From: an uncultured Eubacteriales bacterium
GTDB lineage: Bacteria > Bacillota > Clostridia > Oscillospirales > Acutalibacteraceae
Direction: 5' to 3'
NCBI GenBank assembly: GCA_934486635.1
Contig: CAKSPZ010000003.1
Location: 124,001-188,000, forward strand
Length of the DNA: 64,000 nucleotides
Shown here: positions 45,001-54,626 of the stretch, one piece after another
How the letters are laid out: every line of letters starts with the position of its first letter
Position numbering within the stretch: the stretch's first letter is position 1
The notes under the pieces: model-generated
The model's input: only the letters and a program-made list of their open reading frames with translations
The model's database searches: none
Told to the model about the DNA's origin: nothing
Program-made: the position numbers and the translations under genes

Positions 45001-45637
45001 TAGCTTTAATAGATTGTTCCTTTAGAGGACCAACTCTTTCCTCAAGTTCACTCTCAATATCACGCAATCTTAAAAGATTCTCTTCTGCTTGTTCTAGCTT
45101 TCTTTGAGCTTCAGCCTTTCTATATCTGTATCTGGAAATTCCAGCAGCCTCTTCAAATATTTCTCTTCTGTCTTCACTTCTTGACGAAACTATACTATCA
45201 ATTTTTCCTTGACTTATCATTGAATATCCATCTCTACCAAGACCCGTATCCATAAAAAGTTCATGAATATCTTTTAGTCGCACTTCTTTTTGATTAATTA
45301 AATATTCACTTTCGCCTGAACGGTAATATCTCCTTGTAATCGAAATTTCATCTGCATCTGCAAACAATTTTTTATCATCATTAATGATAGTAAGAGTAAC
45401 ACTTGCAAACCCTTTAGCTTTGCGTTCTGTTGTTCCGTTAAATATAACATCCTCCATTTTAGAACACCTAAGAGTTTTTATTGACTGTTCTCCCAAAACC
45501 CAGCGTATTGCATCACTTATATTACTTTTTCCACTACCATTAGGGCCTACTACAGTAGTTATTCCCTTATCAAATGTTAACACCGTTTTTTCCGGAAAAG
45601 TTTTAAAACCTTGTAACTCAAGAGACTTTAATAACAC
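42071..45637 (-). CDS. smc: Chromosome segregation ATPase SMC
   Basis: 1188 residues, full length. Head with Walker A GPNGSGKSN (about 32-40), two long coiled coils, a hinge near residues 500-650 (GIHGPVSRLIKVP), the signature LSGGERALIA and Walker B CVLDEIEAALDEVN near the C-terminus. Forms the condensin core with ScpAB, which are not in this window. 17 bases after the radical SAM gene. Confidence 0.97.
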   Translation of the reverse strand: MLLKSLELQGFKTFPEKTVLTFDKGITTVVGPNGSGKSNISDAIRWVLGEQSIKTLRCSKMEDVIFNGTTERKAKGFASVTLTIINDDKKLFADADEISITRRYYRSGESEYLINQKEVRLKDIHELFMDTGLGRDGYSMISQGKIDSIVSSRSEDRREIFEEAAGISRYRYRKAEAQRKLEQAEENLLRLRDIESELEERVGPLKEQSIKAKNYLELSNQKKSIEIGTWLFTLCKSGDILKEYDEKIEISKNQHENIEKSLDEFNNRLDSISKNILSHTVNIDEKRREITNCEATVIEKKGQISVLKNDILHNNENMNRLKNELSFLEQSFINIDNDLNIKNDDIKLLKIRYIEKEKELEKNKQELTKLINSITASTNASDELSVKLSQLSRLASEKQVKTMTSKSTISDLKLKEKELDKNIDLYIKNIEEEEKKLYKYEKNVNYFKNLYQNNISKLKKEESTLKEQNDKCVILKCTADKCTLDAESQIRKVRLLEELERNLEGFIHSVKFIMKEVQKGSLSGIHGPVSRLIKVPSKYSLAVETALGSAMQNIVVGNEEDAKRAILALKSKNIGRATFLPITTVKGYEISEPDLIKCKGFIGISSTLCSCEAQYNNILKFLLGRIVIVDNIDNAIVIAKKFSYKFRIVTLDGQVINSGGSLTGGALNKNAGLLNRTAQIDDLRKDAEILSDKARKARSSFNDVQQQVNKIKENVELLKEQTEQSKSSYEKENQEYQKKIIEINSIKSNYDKLCLEKKETLNKIENITLMADTSGNELNTIEVQIQEVEKALNKIGVDITELSEKREIMNSKIHESHLNLFSVKKDMEKVESEANAILEKKNNADNKRAEFFNTLKDLNLKNSSISNEISQIEQEIVSLKEHTNELDKTILNLQAEKMNLEQSITNLRGSERDKLNEKEKVALEIARLEDKRSNIQKEYDVIIAKLWDDYELTRREALESFDVIESTPQINKQLNELRLKIKNLGIVNVAAIEEYKEVSERYEFMKTQIEDVEKSKKELYKLINELTTQMKSLFIERFNKINENFNNIFKELFGGGKGELALTDTNDILSSGIEIFVQPPGKIVTHLEALSGGERALIAIAIYFAIMKVSPAPFCVLDEIEAALDEVNVDRFAAYLRKMNKNTQFIVISHRRGTMEEADILYGVTMQNEGVSKLLELRASEIEKSYVS

Positions 45638-45654
45638 ATTCTCACCTGCAACTT

Positions 45655-46638
45655 TTAAATTAATATATCTTTTATAGAACTATCTTGTTCAATTTTTAAT
45701 ATGTATCCAAAATTTAAAAATGTATTTAAATTTGTTTTATTTTGACCAATTAATTTAGAAACATATTTAGGATTAACTTTTATTTTTAATATTCCTGGTT
45801 TTATATTATTTTCTTTAATTAATTTTTGCACCTTATAATACAAAATTTTACTTTCACAAATTTCTCGAAATGCCGGATGAAAAATACCACCAATCATATT
45901 TTGAGAAAGGCTTTCACTTGCATGAAGACCCAATCTTATTACTGGAATCCCTTCATTTTCAAAAAGTACTAACAATTTACAGCATAATAAAACTGTATCA
46001 TCAAAAGATAAAGTCTTGTATTTTCCAATAGTATACAATTCTTCAAGTTGAGTTCCTTTTAAAATTACAGTAGGATATATTCTAACTGTATCCGGTTTTA
46101 TTTTTGCTATGTCTACACCTGTTTGGTAATCAATATCAAAATTGCTTTTATATAAACCCGTCATCATTTGTAAACCCAATGAAAAATCATTATTTTTTAT
46201 TAAATTAGATGCATTTATAATATCGGCTCTTGTATGACCTCTTTTATTGCTTAACAATACTTCGTCATTCATACTTTGTGCACCTAATTCTATTGCTGTA
46301 ACATTATAATTTTTCAAAATGCTTAAAATCTCATTATCTATAGCGTCAGGACGAGTAGATATCCTAATTCCACTAAAATACCCTTTTTTTACATAGCTTG
46401 ATGCTACCTCTAAAAGACTAATCATATAATCTTGATTTATTGCAGTAAAGCTTCCTCCAAAAAAAGCAATTTCAGTCTCTACATTTTTGCTATTTTTTAC
46501 TGCATTACTTAGTATATCATTAACCTCATTAGGTGTAGGTTGATGACTTACACCTGTAATATTCTTTTGATTGCAAAAACTGCATTGATTTGGGCAACCA
46601 TTATGAGGAACGAAAATAGCTATGTTTGCATGCCTCAA
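45655..46638 (-). CDS. Elp3-like radical SAM protein without acetyltransferase domain
   Basis: 327 residues. Radical SAM cluster CPNQCSFC (three Cys in C-x3-C-x2-C, about residues 15-22), FFGGSFTAI, and STRPDAI as in the YhcC/Elp3 type. The GNAT half of true Elp3 is missing. Target unknown; it may act on tRNA. TTG start overlapping the rnc stop (TTGA), so coupled to rnc, with smc next. Confidence 0.82.
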   Translation of the reverse strand: MRHANIAIFVPHNGCPNQCSFCNQKNITGVSHQPTPNEVNDILSNAVKNSKNVETEIAFFGGSFTAINQDYMISLLEVASSYVKKGYFSGIRISTRPDAIDNEILSILKNYNVTAIELGAQSMNDEVLLSNKRGHTRADIINASNLIKNNDFSLGLQMMTGLYKSNFDIDYQTGVDIAKIKPDTVRIYPTVILKGTQLEELYTIGKYKTLSFDDTVLLCCKLLVLFENEGIPVIRLGLHASESLSQNMIGGIFHPAFREICESKILYYKVQKLIKENNIKPGILKIKVNPKYVSKLIGQNKTNLNTFLNFGYILKIEQDSSIKDILI

Positions 46639-47324
46639 TATCCCATCAGCTCCAATGCTTCTTTAGCCGCATGTTGCTCTGCTTCTTTCTTACTTTTACC
46701 TTTGCCTTTACCTATGACATTATTGTTAAGACAAACTTCAACCCAAAATCGTTTGTCATGGTCAGGTCCAACCTGATTTGTTAATACGTACTTTATTGTT
46801 TCTTCTTTGTTTTGTTGAATAATTTCTTGCAATTGTGTTTTATAATCTTTAAATGTCTTTTGTTTAGGATTTTTTATTTCAGGTAAAACAAATCTTAATA
46901 TAAACTCACGTGCTTTATCGATACCACCATCTAAATAAATTGCGGCTATAATTGCTTCAAATGCATCTGCCAATATAGATGGCCTTTTGTCCCCATCACT
47001 ATTTTCTTCACCGTGACTTAATTTTAAAAAGTCACCGACATTTAGCATCTTTGAAAATTTGCATAAGCTTTTTTCACAAACTAATGATGCTCTAAGTTTT
47101 GTTAAATCCCCTTCTGGAAAATCTGGACAATGAGAAAATATATAATCGGAAACAACTATACTTAAAACAGCATCTCCTAAGAACTCTAAACGCTCATTGC
47201 TTGAAATTTTTACTTTTGATTCATTTGCATATGAGGAATGTGTAAGTGCTGTTTTTAAATAATTAATATCTTTAAATGAATATTTAAGTCCTTTTTCCAA
47301 TATTTTTATATCCGATTCTTTCAT
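46635..47324 (-). CDS. rnc: Ribonuclease III
   Basis: Cuts double-stranded RNA in rRNA and mRNA processing. 229 residues. RNase III signature NERLEFLGDAVLS, second acidic site DAFEAIIAAIYLDGG, then dsRNA-binding domain ending GKGKSKKEAEQHAA. A TTG at 47339 opens the frame but includes the GGAGGAG site, so the ATG at 47324 is used. Located in the plsX-rnc-smc-ftsY block. Confidence 0.97.
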   Translation of the reverse strand: MKESDIKILEKGLKYSFKDINYLKTALTHSSYANESKVKISSNERLEFLGDAVLSIVVSDYIFSHCPDFPEGDLTKLRASLVCEKSLCKFSKMLNVGDFLKLSHGEENSDGDKRPSILADAFEAIIAAIYLDGGIDKAREFILRFVLPEIKNPKQKTFKDYKTQLQEIIQQNKEETIKYVLTNQVGPDHDKRFWVEVCLNNNVIGKGKGKSKKEAEQHAAKEALELMGY

Positions 47325-47342
47325 AATTTTCTCCTCCAAACA

Positions 47343-48374
47343 TTAATTTTCTTCTAAATTACTATCAACATTTTCTTGACCTATTGATTCTAATTCTATT
47401 GCATCTTTTATTTCTTGTGTTACATTTCCATTTACATAGTCAATCGTTAGCCTTATAGCATTTTTAAAAGTCTTTGCATTTGAACTGCCGTGTGCTTTAA
47501 ATACTGGTTTTGATATTCCCATTATAGGTGCTCCACCAAATTCATTATAATCCACTTGTTTTTTTAGCATTCTCATTTCTGGCATTATCATAGCTCCGGC
47601 TATCTTTGTTTTTATATTAGCAGTAAATACATTTTTTATCTTACTCATTAATGTAAGCGCTACACCTTCAAATAATTTTAGCATCACATTACCTGTAAAA
47701 CCATCAGTAACCACTACATCCGCTGCATCAACAGGTACTTCCCTTGCCTCCACATTTCCAATAAAATTTAATTTGCTTTCTTTTAATCTTTTAAATGCCT
47801 CTTGTTGAAAATCTCCACCCTTGTGTTCTTCTACTCCTACATTCACAAGGCCTACTCTTGGATTTTTTATTCCCATAACTTTATTCATATAAATAGACCC
47901 CATGATTCCAAATTGTTTTAACATTTCAGGACGGCACTCCACATTAGCTCCACAATCAATTAGCATAAAGCAACCTTTTTCTTTTGGAATAACCGGTGCA
48001 AATGCACAACGTTTTATTCCTTTAATTCTCTTCACTATAAATGTAGCACCCATTACAAGAGCTCCACTATTACCTGCTGATACAAATGCATCTCCTTCAC
48101 CTTTTGCAAGTAACCTTAAACCTTCTGCCATAGTGGACTTATTTTTAGACTTCATTATCTCGGAAGGGTCATCTTCATTAGTTATTATATCCTCTGTATC
48201 ATGTATGTCCATATGGTATAAAATAATTCCATTTTCATTTGCTACTTTTTCAAGTTTAGTTTTTGAACCAACTAATAAAATATTAATTCCATACTCAGCT
48301 ACAGCTTCTGCACAACCTTTTAATATTTCTAAAGGAGCATTATCTCCACCAAAAGCATCAACTATTATTTTCAT
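47343..48374 (-). CDS. plsX: Phosphate acyltransferase PlsX
   Basis: Makes acyl-phosphate from acyl-ACP, for phospholipid synthesis with PlsY. 343 residues. IIVDAFGGDNAP at the N-terminus, SAGNSGALV, and GFTGNVMLK. ATG at 48374 preferred over 48386, since a GAGAG site precedes it; it overlaps the trmFO end by 17 bases. Confidence 0.95.
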   Translation of the reverse strand: MKIIVDAFGGDNAPLEILKGCAEAVAEYGINILLVGSKTKLEKVANENGIILYHMDIHDTEDIITNEDDPSEIMKSKNKSTMAEGLRLLAKGEGDAFVSAGNSGALVMGATFIVKRIKGIKRCAFAPVIPKEKGCFMLIDCGANVECRPEMLKQFGIMGSIYMNKVMGIKNPRVGLVNVGVEEHKGGDFQQEAFKRLKESKLNFIGNVEAREVPVDAADVVVTDGFTGNVMLKLFEGVALTLMSKIKNVFTANIKTKIAGAMIMPEMRMLKKQVDYNEFGGAPIMGISKPVFKAHGSSNAKTFKNAIRLTIDYVNGNVTQEIKDAIELESIGQENVDSNLEEN

Positions 48375-49677
48375 AATTACACACACTCTCTTTCAAAATT
48401 TTAATAGATCTATTAGCAAGAGCCTCATATCTACTTTTTTTGTCTTTAATCTTTGGCGTTATTGCCGGTAAGATTCCAAAATTGGCTCCCATTGGTTGAA
48501 ATTCATTTTGACTTCCTGAACTAATATAATTGCACAATGAACCTATCATTGTTTCAACTGGTAAAATTAATTTATTTTTATTATCATAATTTTTAGCTGC
48601 ATTAATTCCTGCTATTAACCCAGAAGCTGCCGACTCCATATATCCCTCTACTCCAGTTATTTGACCTGCAAAAAATATGTTGTCATTGCTTCTCATACTA
48701 AAATCAGGATTTAAAAGGTTCGGAGAATTAATAAATGTATTTCTGTGCATTACCCCGTATCTTACAAAATCTGCATTTTTTAATGCCGGTATCATAGAAA
48801 ATACTCTTTTTTGCTCTCCAAACTTAAGATTTGTTTGAAACCCTACCATATTGTATAGTGTTCCTTCTTGGTTTTCCATACGAAGTTGTAAAACCGCCCA
48901 TGGTCTATGTCCTGTTTTAGGGTCTCTTAGTCCTACAGGTTTCATAGGTCCAAATCTTAAAGTATTTTCTCCTCTTTGAGCCATTACTTCAACTGGCATA
49001 CATCCTTCATATACCTTTGGATTTTGCACATCAAAATCATGTATTGGCGCTCTTTGTGCTAAAATCAGCTCATTATAAAAATTCTCATATTCTTCTTTAC
49101 TTAAAGGACAATTTATATATGCATTATCCCCACCTTTATCATATCTTGATGCCAAGAATGCTTTATTTAAATCTATACTTTCAGCTGTTACTATCGGTGC
49201 TGCTGCATCAAAAAAACTAAGACATCCTCCACAAATATTAGAAATTGATTTTGACAATAAATCACTTGTTAAAGGACCTGTTGCAATAATAGTAATATTA
49301 TCCTTTGGAATATCTATTACCTCTTTTTCGATAACATTTATAAGTGAATTCTCTTTAATTCTTTTTGTAACCATTTCTGAAAAGTTATCTCTATCTACAG
49401 CTAAAGCTCCACCTGCAGGAACTTTGCACTTATCAGCACACTCCATTAAAAGTGATTCTAACATTCTCATTTCTTCTTTGAGCAATCCAGCAGCACTTTC
49501 AATACGCTCTGCCTTTAATGAATTCGAACAAACAAGTTCAGCAAAATTTTTATTTTTATGTGCCGGAGTAAACTTATAAGGTTTCATCTCAAAAAGATTA
49601 ACCTTTATTCCTCTTTTGGATATTTGCCAGGCAGCCTCACAGCCTGCTAGCCCAGCACCTATTACATTTATACTCAT
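48358..49677 (-). CDS. trmFO: Methylenetetrahydrofolate-tRNA-(uracil-54-C5)-methyltransferase TrmFO
   Basis: FAD- and folate-dependent enzyme that makes m5U54 in tRNA. 439 residues. N-terminal FAD loop VIGAGLAGCEAA (residues 4-15), CSNSLKAERI with the catalytic-region Cys, and GQITGVEGYMESAASGL near the end. Its ATG overlaps the topA stop (ATGA). Confidence 0.96.
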   Translation of the reverse strand: MSINVIGAGLAGCEAAWQISKRGIKVNLFEMKPYKFTPAHKNKNFAELVCSNSLKAERIESAAGLLKEEMRMLESLLMECADKCKVPAGGALAVDRDNFSEMVTKRIKENSLINVIEKEVIDIPKDNITIIATGPLTSDLLSKSISNICGGCLSFFDAAAPIVTAESIDLNKAFLASRYDKGGDNAYINCPLSKEEYENFYNELILAQRAPIHDFDVQNPKVYEGCMPVEVMAQRGENTLRFGPMKPVGLRDPKTGHRPWAVLQLRMENQEGTLYNMVGFQTNLKFGEQKRVFSMIPALKNADFVRYGVMHRNTFINSPNLLNPDFSMRSNDNIFFAGQITGVEGYMESAASGLIAGINAAKNYDNKNKLILPVETMIGSLCNYISSGSQNEFQPMGANFGILPAITPKIKDKKSRYEALANRSIKILKESVCNYENNS

Positions 49678-51911
49678 TTTTCCTCTGTTTTCTCATAACC
49701 ACACCCTTCGGTTATGCAATAAATTTTTTTCTTTTTACCTTTTTTCTCAAAAAGATTTTTGCCACAATTAGGGCATTTGTCCTTAATTGGCTTATCATTT
49801 GAAATAAAATCACATTTGGGATAATTACTACATCCATAAAAAGTACGGCCTTTTTTAGTCTTTCTTTCTACTATATCTCCTCCACATTTAGGACATGGTA
49901 TTTCCAAGTTTACATCTATACTTTTAATATTTTTACATTCCGGATATCCAGGACACGCTAAAAATTTACCATATCGACCATTTTTAATAATCATCTTCCT
50001 ACCACACTTTTCACAAGTGACGTCAGATTCTTTAGGTTCATCCTGTGGTTCAGGTTCTCCATTTTTATTTACATTTTTGATAATATTTTTACATTCTGGA
50101 TATCCCGAGCATGCTATGAACTTACCATATCGACTAAATTTAACTACCATTGGTCTTCCACATTTGTCACAAACCAAATCTGTTTGGTCTTCTTTTAATT
50201 GAATTTTTATATTTTTCATTTCTTCTTTTGCTTTTTTTAGCGTATCATTAAAGTCTCCATAAAAGTCAGATAAAACCTTGGTCCACTCTTCTTTTCCTTC
50301 TTCTACAGTATCTAAATTATTTTCCATCTGAGCTGTAAATTTAATATTAACTATATCAGGGAAACGTTCTTTCATAAGTTTTGTAACAACTTCACCTAAT
50401 TCTGTTGGTTTTAAAGTCTTACCTTCTCTAGTTACATATTCTCTACTTGTTATAGTCGATATTGTAGCTGCATAAGTAGATGGTCGTCCAATTCCGTTTT
50501 CTTCTAAAAATTTTATTAATGAAGCTTCAGTATAACGCGGTGGCGGTTGGGTAAAGTGTTGATTGTCTATTAAATCTTTAAGGTTTAATATAGTGCCTTT
50601 CTCAAGCTCAGGAAGCTCTTTTGCTTTTTCTTCCTCTTCATCCTTACCTTCTTGATATAATGTTGTAAATCCACTAAATAAAACTGTAAATCCTGAAGCT
50701 TTAAAAATATAATCATTAGCAATTACATCTACCCTTGTTGTATTTAAAACACAATCGGACATTTGACTTGCTATAAAACGTTCCCAAATAAGTTTATAAA
50801 GTCTATATTGATCTTTTGTTAAAGATTCTTGAACCATAGACGGAGATAAATTAGGCATAGATGGACGTATTGCTTCATGCCCATCTTGTGCATTTGCTTT
50901 TGTTTTGTAGACTCTTTTTTTATCTGGTAAATATTTTTCTCCCCATGTTGTTTTTATATATTCTGTTGCTGAACTTATAGCATCATCAGACACACGTAAT
51001 GAATCTGTTCTCATATATGTGATAAGTCCAACTGCTCCCATACCTTTTACTTCTACACCCTCATAAAGCTCCTGCGCTATTTTCATAGTTTTTTTTGCCT
51101 GAAATCCCAATTTTCTTGAGGCATCTTGCTGTAATGTTGATGTAATAAATGGTGGTGCAGGTTTTCTTCTTTTCTTACCTTTTTTTATGCTATCCACGAC
51201 GTACTGTGCATTATCTAAATCTTTTAATATTTTCTTTGCTTGTTCTTCATTTTTTATCTCAAGTTTTCCATTTTTATCAGCCACTAATGTAGCGGAAAAA
51301 ACTTTCCGCGAGCTTTTTTCACTAAATTTAGCATCAATAGTCCAATATTCTTGAGGAATAAATGCATTTATTTCATTTTCTCTATCCACAATTACCCTAA
51401 GTGCTACGCTTTGTACTCGTCCTGCTGAAAGTCCTTTACGAATTTTACCTGACAAAAAAGGGCTTAATTTATATCCTACTATTCTGTCAAGAATTCTTCT
51501 TGCTTGTTGCGCATCAACAAGATCTATATCAATGGTACGTGGATTTTCCATGCCCTTTTTTACTCCAGTTTTTGTTATTTCATTAAAAGTTACTCTATTT
51601 TTCTCATCTGGATTAAGGCCTAAAATATACGCAAGGTGCCACGAAATAGCTTCTCCCTCTCTATCAGGGTCAGTTGCTAAAAAAACTTTTTTATTTTTCT
51701 TAGCCAAACTTAAAAGCTCATTAACTAATTTTTCTTTTCCTTTTATTATTTCATAATTTGGTTTAAAATTATGTCTTATATCTACATTAAGTTTGCTTGC
51801 AGGAAGATCTCTAACATGTCCCATTGAAGCCACTACTTCATAGTCTGAACCAAGATATTTTTTTATTGTTTTAGCTTTTGCCGGAGACTCAACTATCAAT
51901 AAGTTTGACAT
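49674..51911 (-). CDS. topA: DNA topoisomerase I
   Basis: Relaxes negative supercoils. 745 residues. Toprim domain LLIVESPAKAKTIKKYLG at the start and DPDREGEAISWH, active-site Tyr in GLITYMRTDSLRVS (about 300-313), and four C-terminal zinc-ribbon domains (for example CDKCGRPMVV and GYPECKN). Follows dprA by 29 bases and overlaps trmFO by four. Confidence 0.97.
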   Translation of the reverse strand: MSNLLIVESPAKAKTIKKYLGSDYEVVASMGHVRDLPASKLNVDIRHNFKPNYEIIKGKEKLVNELLSLAKKNKKVFLATDPDREGEAISWHLAYILGLNPDEKNRVTFNEITKTGVKKGMENPRTIDIDLVDAQQARRILDRIVGYKLSPFLSGKIRKGLSAGRVQSVALRVIVDRENEINAFIPQEYWTIDAKFSEKSSRKVFSATLVADKNGKLEIKNEEQAKKILKDLDNAQYVVDSIKKGKKRRKPAPPFITSTLQQDASRKLGFQAKKTMKIAQELYEGVEVKGMGAVGLITYMRTDSLRVSDDAISSATEYIKTTWGEKYLPDKKRVYKTKANAQDGHEAIRPSMPNLSPSMVQESLTKDQYRLYKLIWERFIASQMSDCVLNTTRVDVIANDYIFKASGFTVLFSGFTTLYQEGKDEEEEKAKELPELEKGTILNLKDLIDNQHFTQPPPRYTEASLIKFLEENGIGRPSTYAATISTITSREYVTREGKTLKPTELGEVVTKLMKERFPDIVNIKFTAQMENNLDTVEEGKEEWTKVLSDFYGDFNDTLKKAKEEMKNIKIQLKEDQTDLVCDKCGRPMVVKFSRYGKFIACSGYPECKNIIKNVNKNGEPEPQDEPKESDVTCEKCGRKMIIKNGRYGKFLACPGYPECKNIKSIDVNLEIPCPKCGGDIVERKTKKGRTFYGCSNYPKCDFISNDKPIKDKCPNCGKNLFEKKGKKKKIYCITEGCGYEKTEEK

Positions 51912-51940
51912 AAAACTTTCACCTCAATTGTATTAATATT

Positions 51941-53080
51941 TTAAGGTTTACTATACCGTTTTCCTGCATGGACTTTCACAAAACCATACAGTTCAAGCTC
52001 TGTTATTGCTTGCAGTACTTCAGATGTATTCATATTACTCAAACATGAAAGTTCATCTATGTAAATTGGATTATCTGTTAAGTTATAAAAAACTAATTTT
52101 GCTTTATTTGATAATTTTTCCGGTAAATCCTCTTTCACTTTACTATCTTTTTTTATTACACTTTTATTATCTTTATTCTTATTTAAAAATTTTTCTAATG
52201 ATGGATAACGATTATAATACTCTTCTACAATGTCCTCTACGCATGCTACGGGTTTAGCACAAATTTTTATTAACTTATTTGTACCATAAGATACACACCT
52301 ATCAATGTCTCCAGGTACTGCAAAAACGTCTCGGTTTTGTTCCAAAGCTAAATTCGCTGTTATTAATGAACCACTTATCTCTCCAGCTTCTACTACCAAA
52401 GTACCATCTGACAACCCTGATATTATCCTATTCCTCATTGGAAATGTCCACGGAGCACTATTATGATCCGGTGTATATTCTGAAATCAGAGCCCCTTGCT
52501 TAGATATATTATCCCTTAAATTTTTATTTTGCATCAAATATTTATGATTAATACCACATCCTAGCACTGCAATAGTTTTTCCATTAGCCTGTAATGCACC
52601 TTTTTGAGATAATCCATCAATTCCAAGTGCTGCACCACTGACAATAATTACACCTAGCTTAGCTAATTTATATCCCATCTCAAATGATATTTTGTTTCCA
52701 TATGAAGTGGAATTCCTTGTTCCTACTATCGCAATACTTAAGTTGTTATCTACTTCGGGTAATTTGCCTTTTAAATACAATATGCCTGGTGGATTAACTA
52801 TATTTTTTAATTTTTGAGGATATTTAGGATTTTCAATTGTCAATAATTCATATCCTAGCTCTTTGCACCTTTCAATTATTTTATACGCATTATTTATATT
52901 TTTACTTTTTAAAGACTCTATGTTTTTACAATTTAAAAAACTGCAGTATTTCCAAGAATTTTTCCTATCCTCATAAAAATTTTTAGCGTTTTTATAATAA
53001 TCTAAAATTTCTTTTACTTTATGATTTCCGTATCCAAGTGCTTCCACAATATAAATCCAGTAGGCTTCATTATAATCCAT
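51941..53080 (-). CDS. dprA: DNA processing protein DprA
   Basis: Loads RecA onto incoming single-stranded DNA in transformation. 379 residues. Rossmann domain with IAIVGTRNSTSYG, SGAALGIDGLSQKGAL and AVLGCGINHKY, then a C-terminal winged-helix (YIDELSCLSNM). GGGAG binding site before the ATG; overlaps the rRNA methylase gene by 11 bases. Other competence genes not seen. Confidence 0.95.
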   Translation of the reverse strand: MDYNEAYWIYIVEALGYGNHKVKEILDYYKNAKNFYEDRKNSWKYCSFLNCKNIESLKSKNINNAYKIIERCKELGYELLTIENPKYPQKLKNIVNPPGILYLKGKLPEVDNNLSIAIVGTRNSTSYGNKISFEMGYKLAKLGVIIVSGAALGIDGLSQKGALQANGKTIAVLGCGINHKYLMQNKNLRDNISKQGALISEYTPDHNSAPWTFPMRNRIISGLSDGTLVVEAGEISGSLITANLALEQNRDVFAVPGDIDRCVSYGTNKLIKICAKPVACVEDIVEEYYNRYPSLEKFLNKNKDNKSVIKKDSKVKEDLPEKLSNKAKLVFYNLTDNPIYIDELSCLSNMNTSEVLQAITELELYGFVKVHAGKRYSKP

Positions 53081-53882
53081 ATAATTGACTCCCTCGCATC
53101 ATTTCCCACATTATGATACCTGCAGCCATAGCTGCATTTATTGACTCTGCTTTTCCAAGCATTGGTATAGTAATCTTTTCAGAACAAGTATCTATAGTTT
53201 CTTTTTTTAGCCCATTACCTTCATTGCCAATAGCTATTGCCATCGATTCTTTGTAGTCAATACTTGTGATTGATTTTGTAAGTCTATCCGGAACTGCTGC
53301 ATATGTTTTTATATCTTTTGATTTTAAATCATTTATCGTTTCACAAATATTATTAGAAAAATATATATTTACCCTAAAAACTGCTCCCATACTTCCTCTT
53401 AAAACTTTTGTATTATAAATGTCACAGCAATCTTTTGACATAATTAAAGCACTAATACCAATTGCTTCTGCTGTTCTTATAATTGTCCCAAGGTTAGACG
53501 GATCTTGTATGTTTTCAAGTATAATAAATTTACCTACATTATTTATTTTATCCAAGCTAAATTGTTTGTCAAGTTCTTTACATACACACACAATTCCTTG
53601 AGGATTTTTAGTATCTGATATTTCTTTTAATATATCTTTTGGTACTTTATATGATTTTTTAGACAATGCTATAATTTTTCTTATTTTTTCAAAGTCCTTT
53701 ATTGATATTTCTTCTGTATAATAAGTTTCAGTTATATGCACTGAACTTAAAAAAGCATCATAACATAAACGTATGCCTTCTAAAACAAAACTTTTTTCTT
53801 TTTTTCTAAAATTACTTGATGATATTAATTTTTTCACATATTTTATTTTTACATTGTCTTTACTTTTTATATCATAGTCCAC
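53070..53882 (-). CDS. TrmH/SpoU-family RNA 2'-O-methyltransferase (RlmB-like)
   Basis: 270 residues. N-terminal L30e-like RNA-binding region and SPOUT domain with LENIQDPSNLGTIIRTAE, GSMGAVFRV, AIGNEGNGL and IPMLGKAESINAAMAAGI (the knot motifs). Methylates rRNA or tRNA; which position is unclear. Frame opens at a TTG (53906); the GTG at 53882, with GGGGAT upstream, is a better start but not certain. First gene after the rplT terminator. Confidence 0.9.
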   Translation of the reverse strand: MDYDIKSKDNVKIKYVKKLISSSNFRKKEKSFVLEGIRLCYDAFLSSVHITETYYTEEISIKDFEKIRKIIALSKKSYKVPKDILKEISDTKNPQGIVCVCKELDKQFSLDKINNVGKFIILENIQDPSNLGTIIRTAEAIGISALIMSKDCCDIYNTKVLRGSMGAVFRVNIYFSNNICETINDLKSKDIKTYAAVPDRLTKSITSIDYKESMAIAIGNEGNGLKKETIDTCSEKITIPMLGKAESINAAMAAGIIMWEMMRGSQLYGL

Positions 53883-53979
53883 ATTATCATCCCCACACTT
53901 ATACAAAACTCAGAAATTAATCTTTATTATCAACTTTAAAAATAAATTTTAATTTCTAATTTTTATAAAATACAAAAAT

Positions 53980-54007
53980 ATGCGCTTAGGAAAATCCCCA
54001 AGCGCAT
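53980..54007 (-). terminator. Terminator after rplT
   Basis: Arms ATGCGCTT (53980-53987) and AAGCGCAT (54000-54007), with inner GG/CC pairing in the 12-base interior, and a T-rich tail leftward on the minus strand. Confidence 0.8.
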
Positions 54008-54015
54008 CCGGAAAA

Positions 54016-54369
54016 TTATAACGCAGATTTTGCTTGATTTACAAGTGCTTTAAAAGCAGCTTCATCAGCAACTGCTATTTCTGCCAACATTTTTCTATTA
54101 AGATTTACATTAGCTTTTTTCAAACCATTAATAAACGCAGAATAGCTAATACCGTTCATACGGCATGCTGCATTTATACGTGTAATCCATAAGCGACGGA
54201 AATCACGTTTTTTATGTCTGCGTCCTATATAAGCATAATTGCCAGACTTCATAACGGCTTCTTTAGCCATTTTAAAATGTTTACTTTTTGCTCCCCAATA
54301 TCCTTTAGCTAGCTTTAATGTTTTTTTCCTTCTTTTACGAGTAGCTAGCGCACCTTTTATACGTGCCAT
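54016..54369 (-). CDS. rplT: 50S ribosomal protein L20
   Basis: 117 residues. Basic N-terminal arm RIKGALATRKRRKKTLKLAK, then GYWGAKSKHFKMAKEAVMKSG and RLWITRINAA. In the family, L20 binds the infC leader to repress the operon; a candidate leader lies at 55146-55297. Third gene of infC-rpmI-rplT. Confidence 0.98.
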   Translation of the reverse strand: MARIKGALATRKRRKKTLKLAKGYWGAKSKHFKMAKEAVMKSGNYAYIGRRHKKRDFRRLWITRINAACRMNGISYSAFINGLKKANVNLNRKMLAEIAVADEAAFKALVNQAKSAL

Positions 54370-54401
54370 TTTTATTACCTCCGGTTAATGATTCTTTAAA
54401 T

Positions 54402-54599
54402 TTATTTATATGGAATTAATCTTTTTACTGCTACCACATTTGTTTTATCTGCAACAACTGTTTTCCTAAGACCTCTTTTACGTTTTGTTGTTTTTTTGTT
54501 TAAAATATGTGATTTATTAGCGTGTGCTCTTATAACTTTTCCGCTTCTTGAAAGCTTAAAACGTTTTTTAGCTCCGCTATGTGTTTTTATCTTTGGCAT
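54402..54599 (-). CDS. rpmI: 50S ribosomal protein L35
   Basis: 65 residues, normal. KIKTHSGAKKRFKLSRSGK at the N-terminus and SHILNKKTTKRKRGLRK. Between infC and rplT. Confidence 0.97.
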   Translation of the reverse strand: MPKIKTHSGAKKRFKLSRSGKVIRAHANKSHILNKKTTKRKRGLRKTVVADKTNVVAVKRLIPYK

Positions 54600-54626
54600 T
54601 TTATGTTCCTCCTTAAATAATAGATG

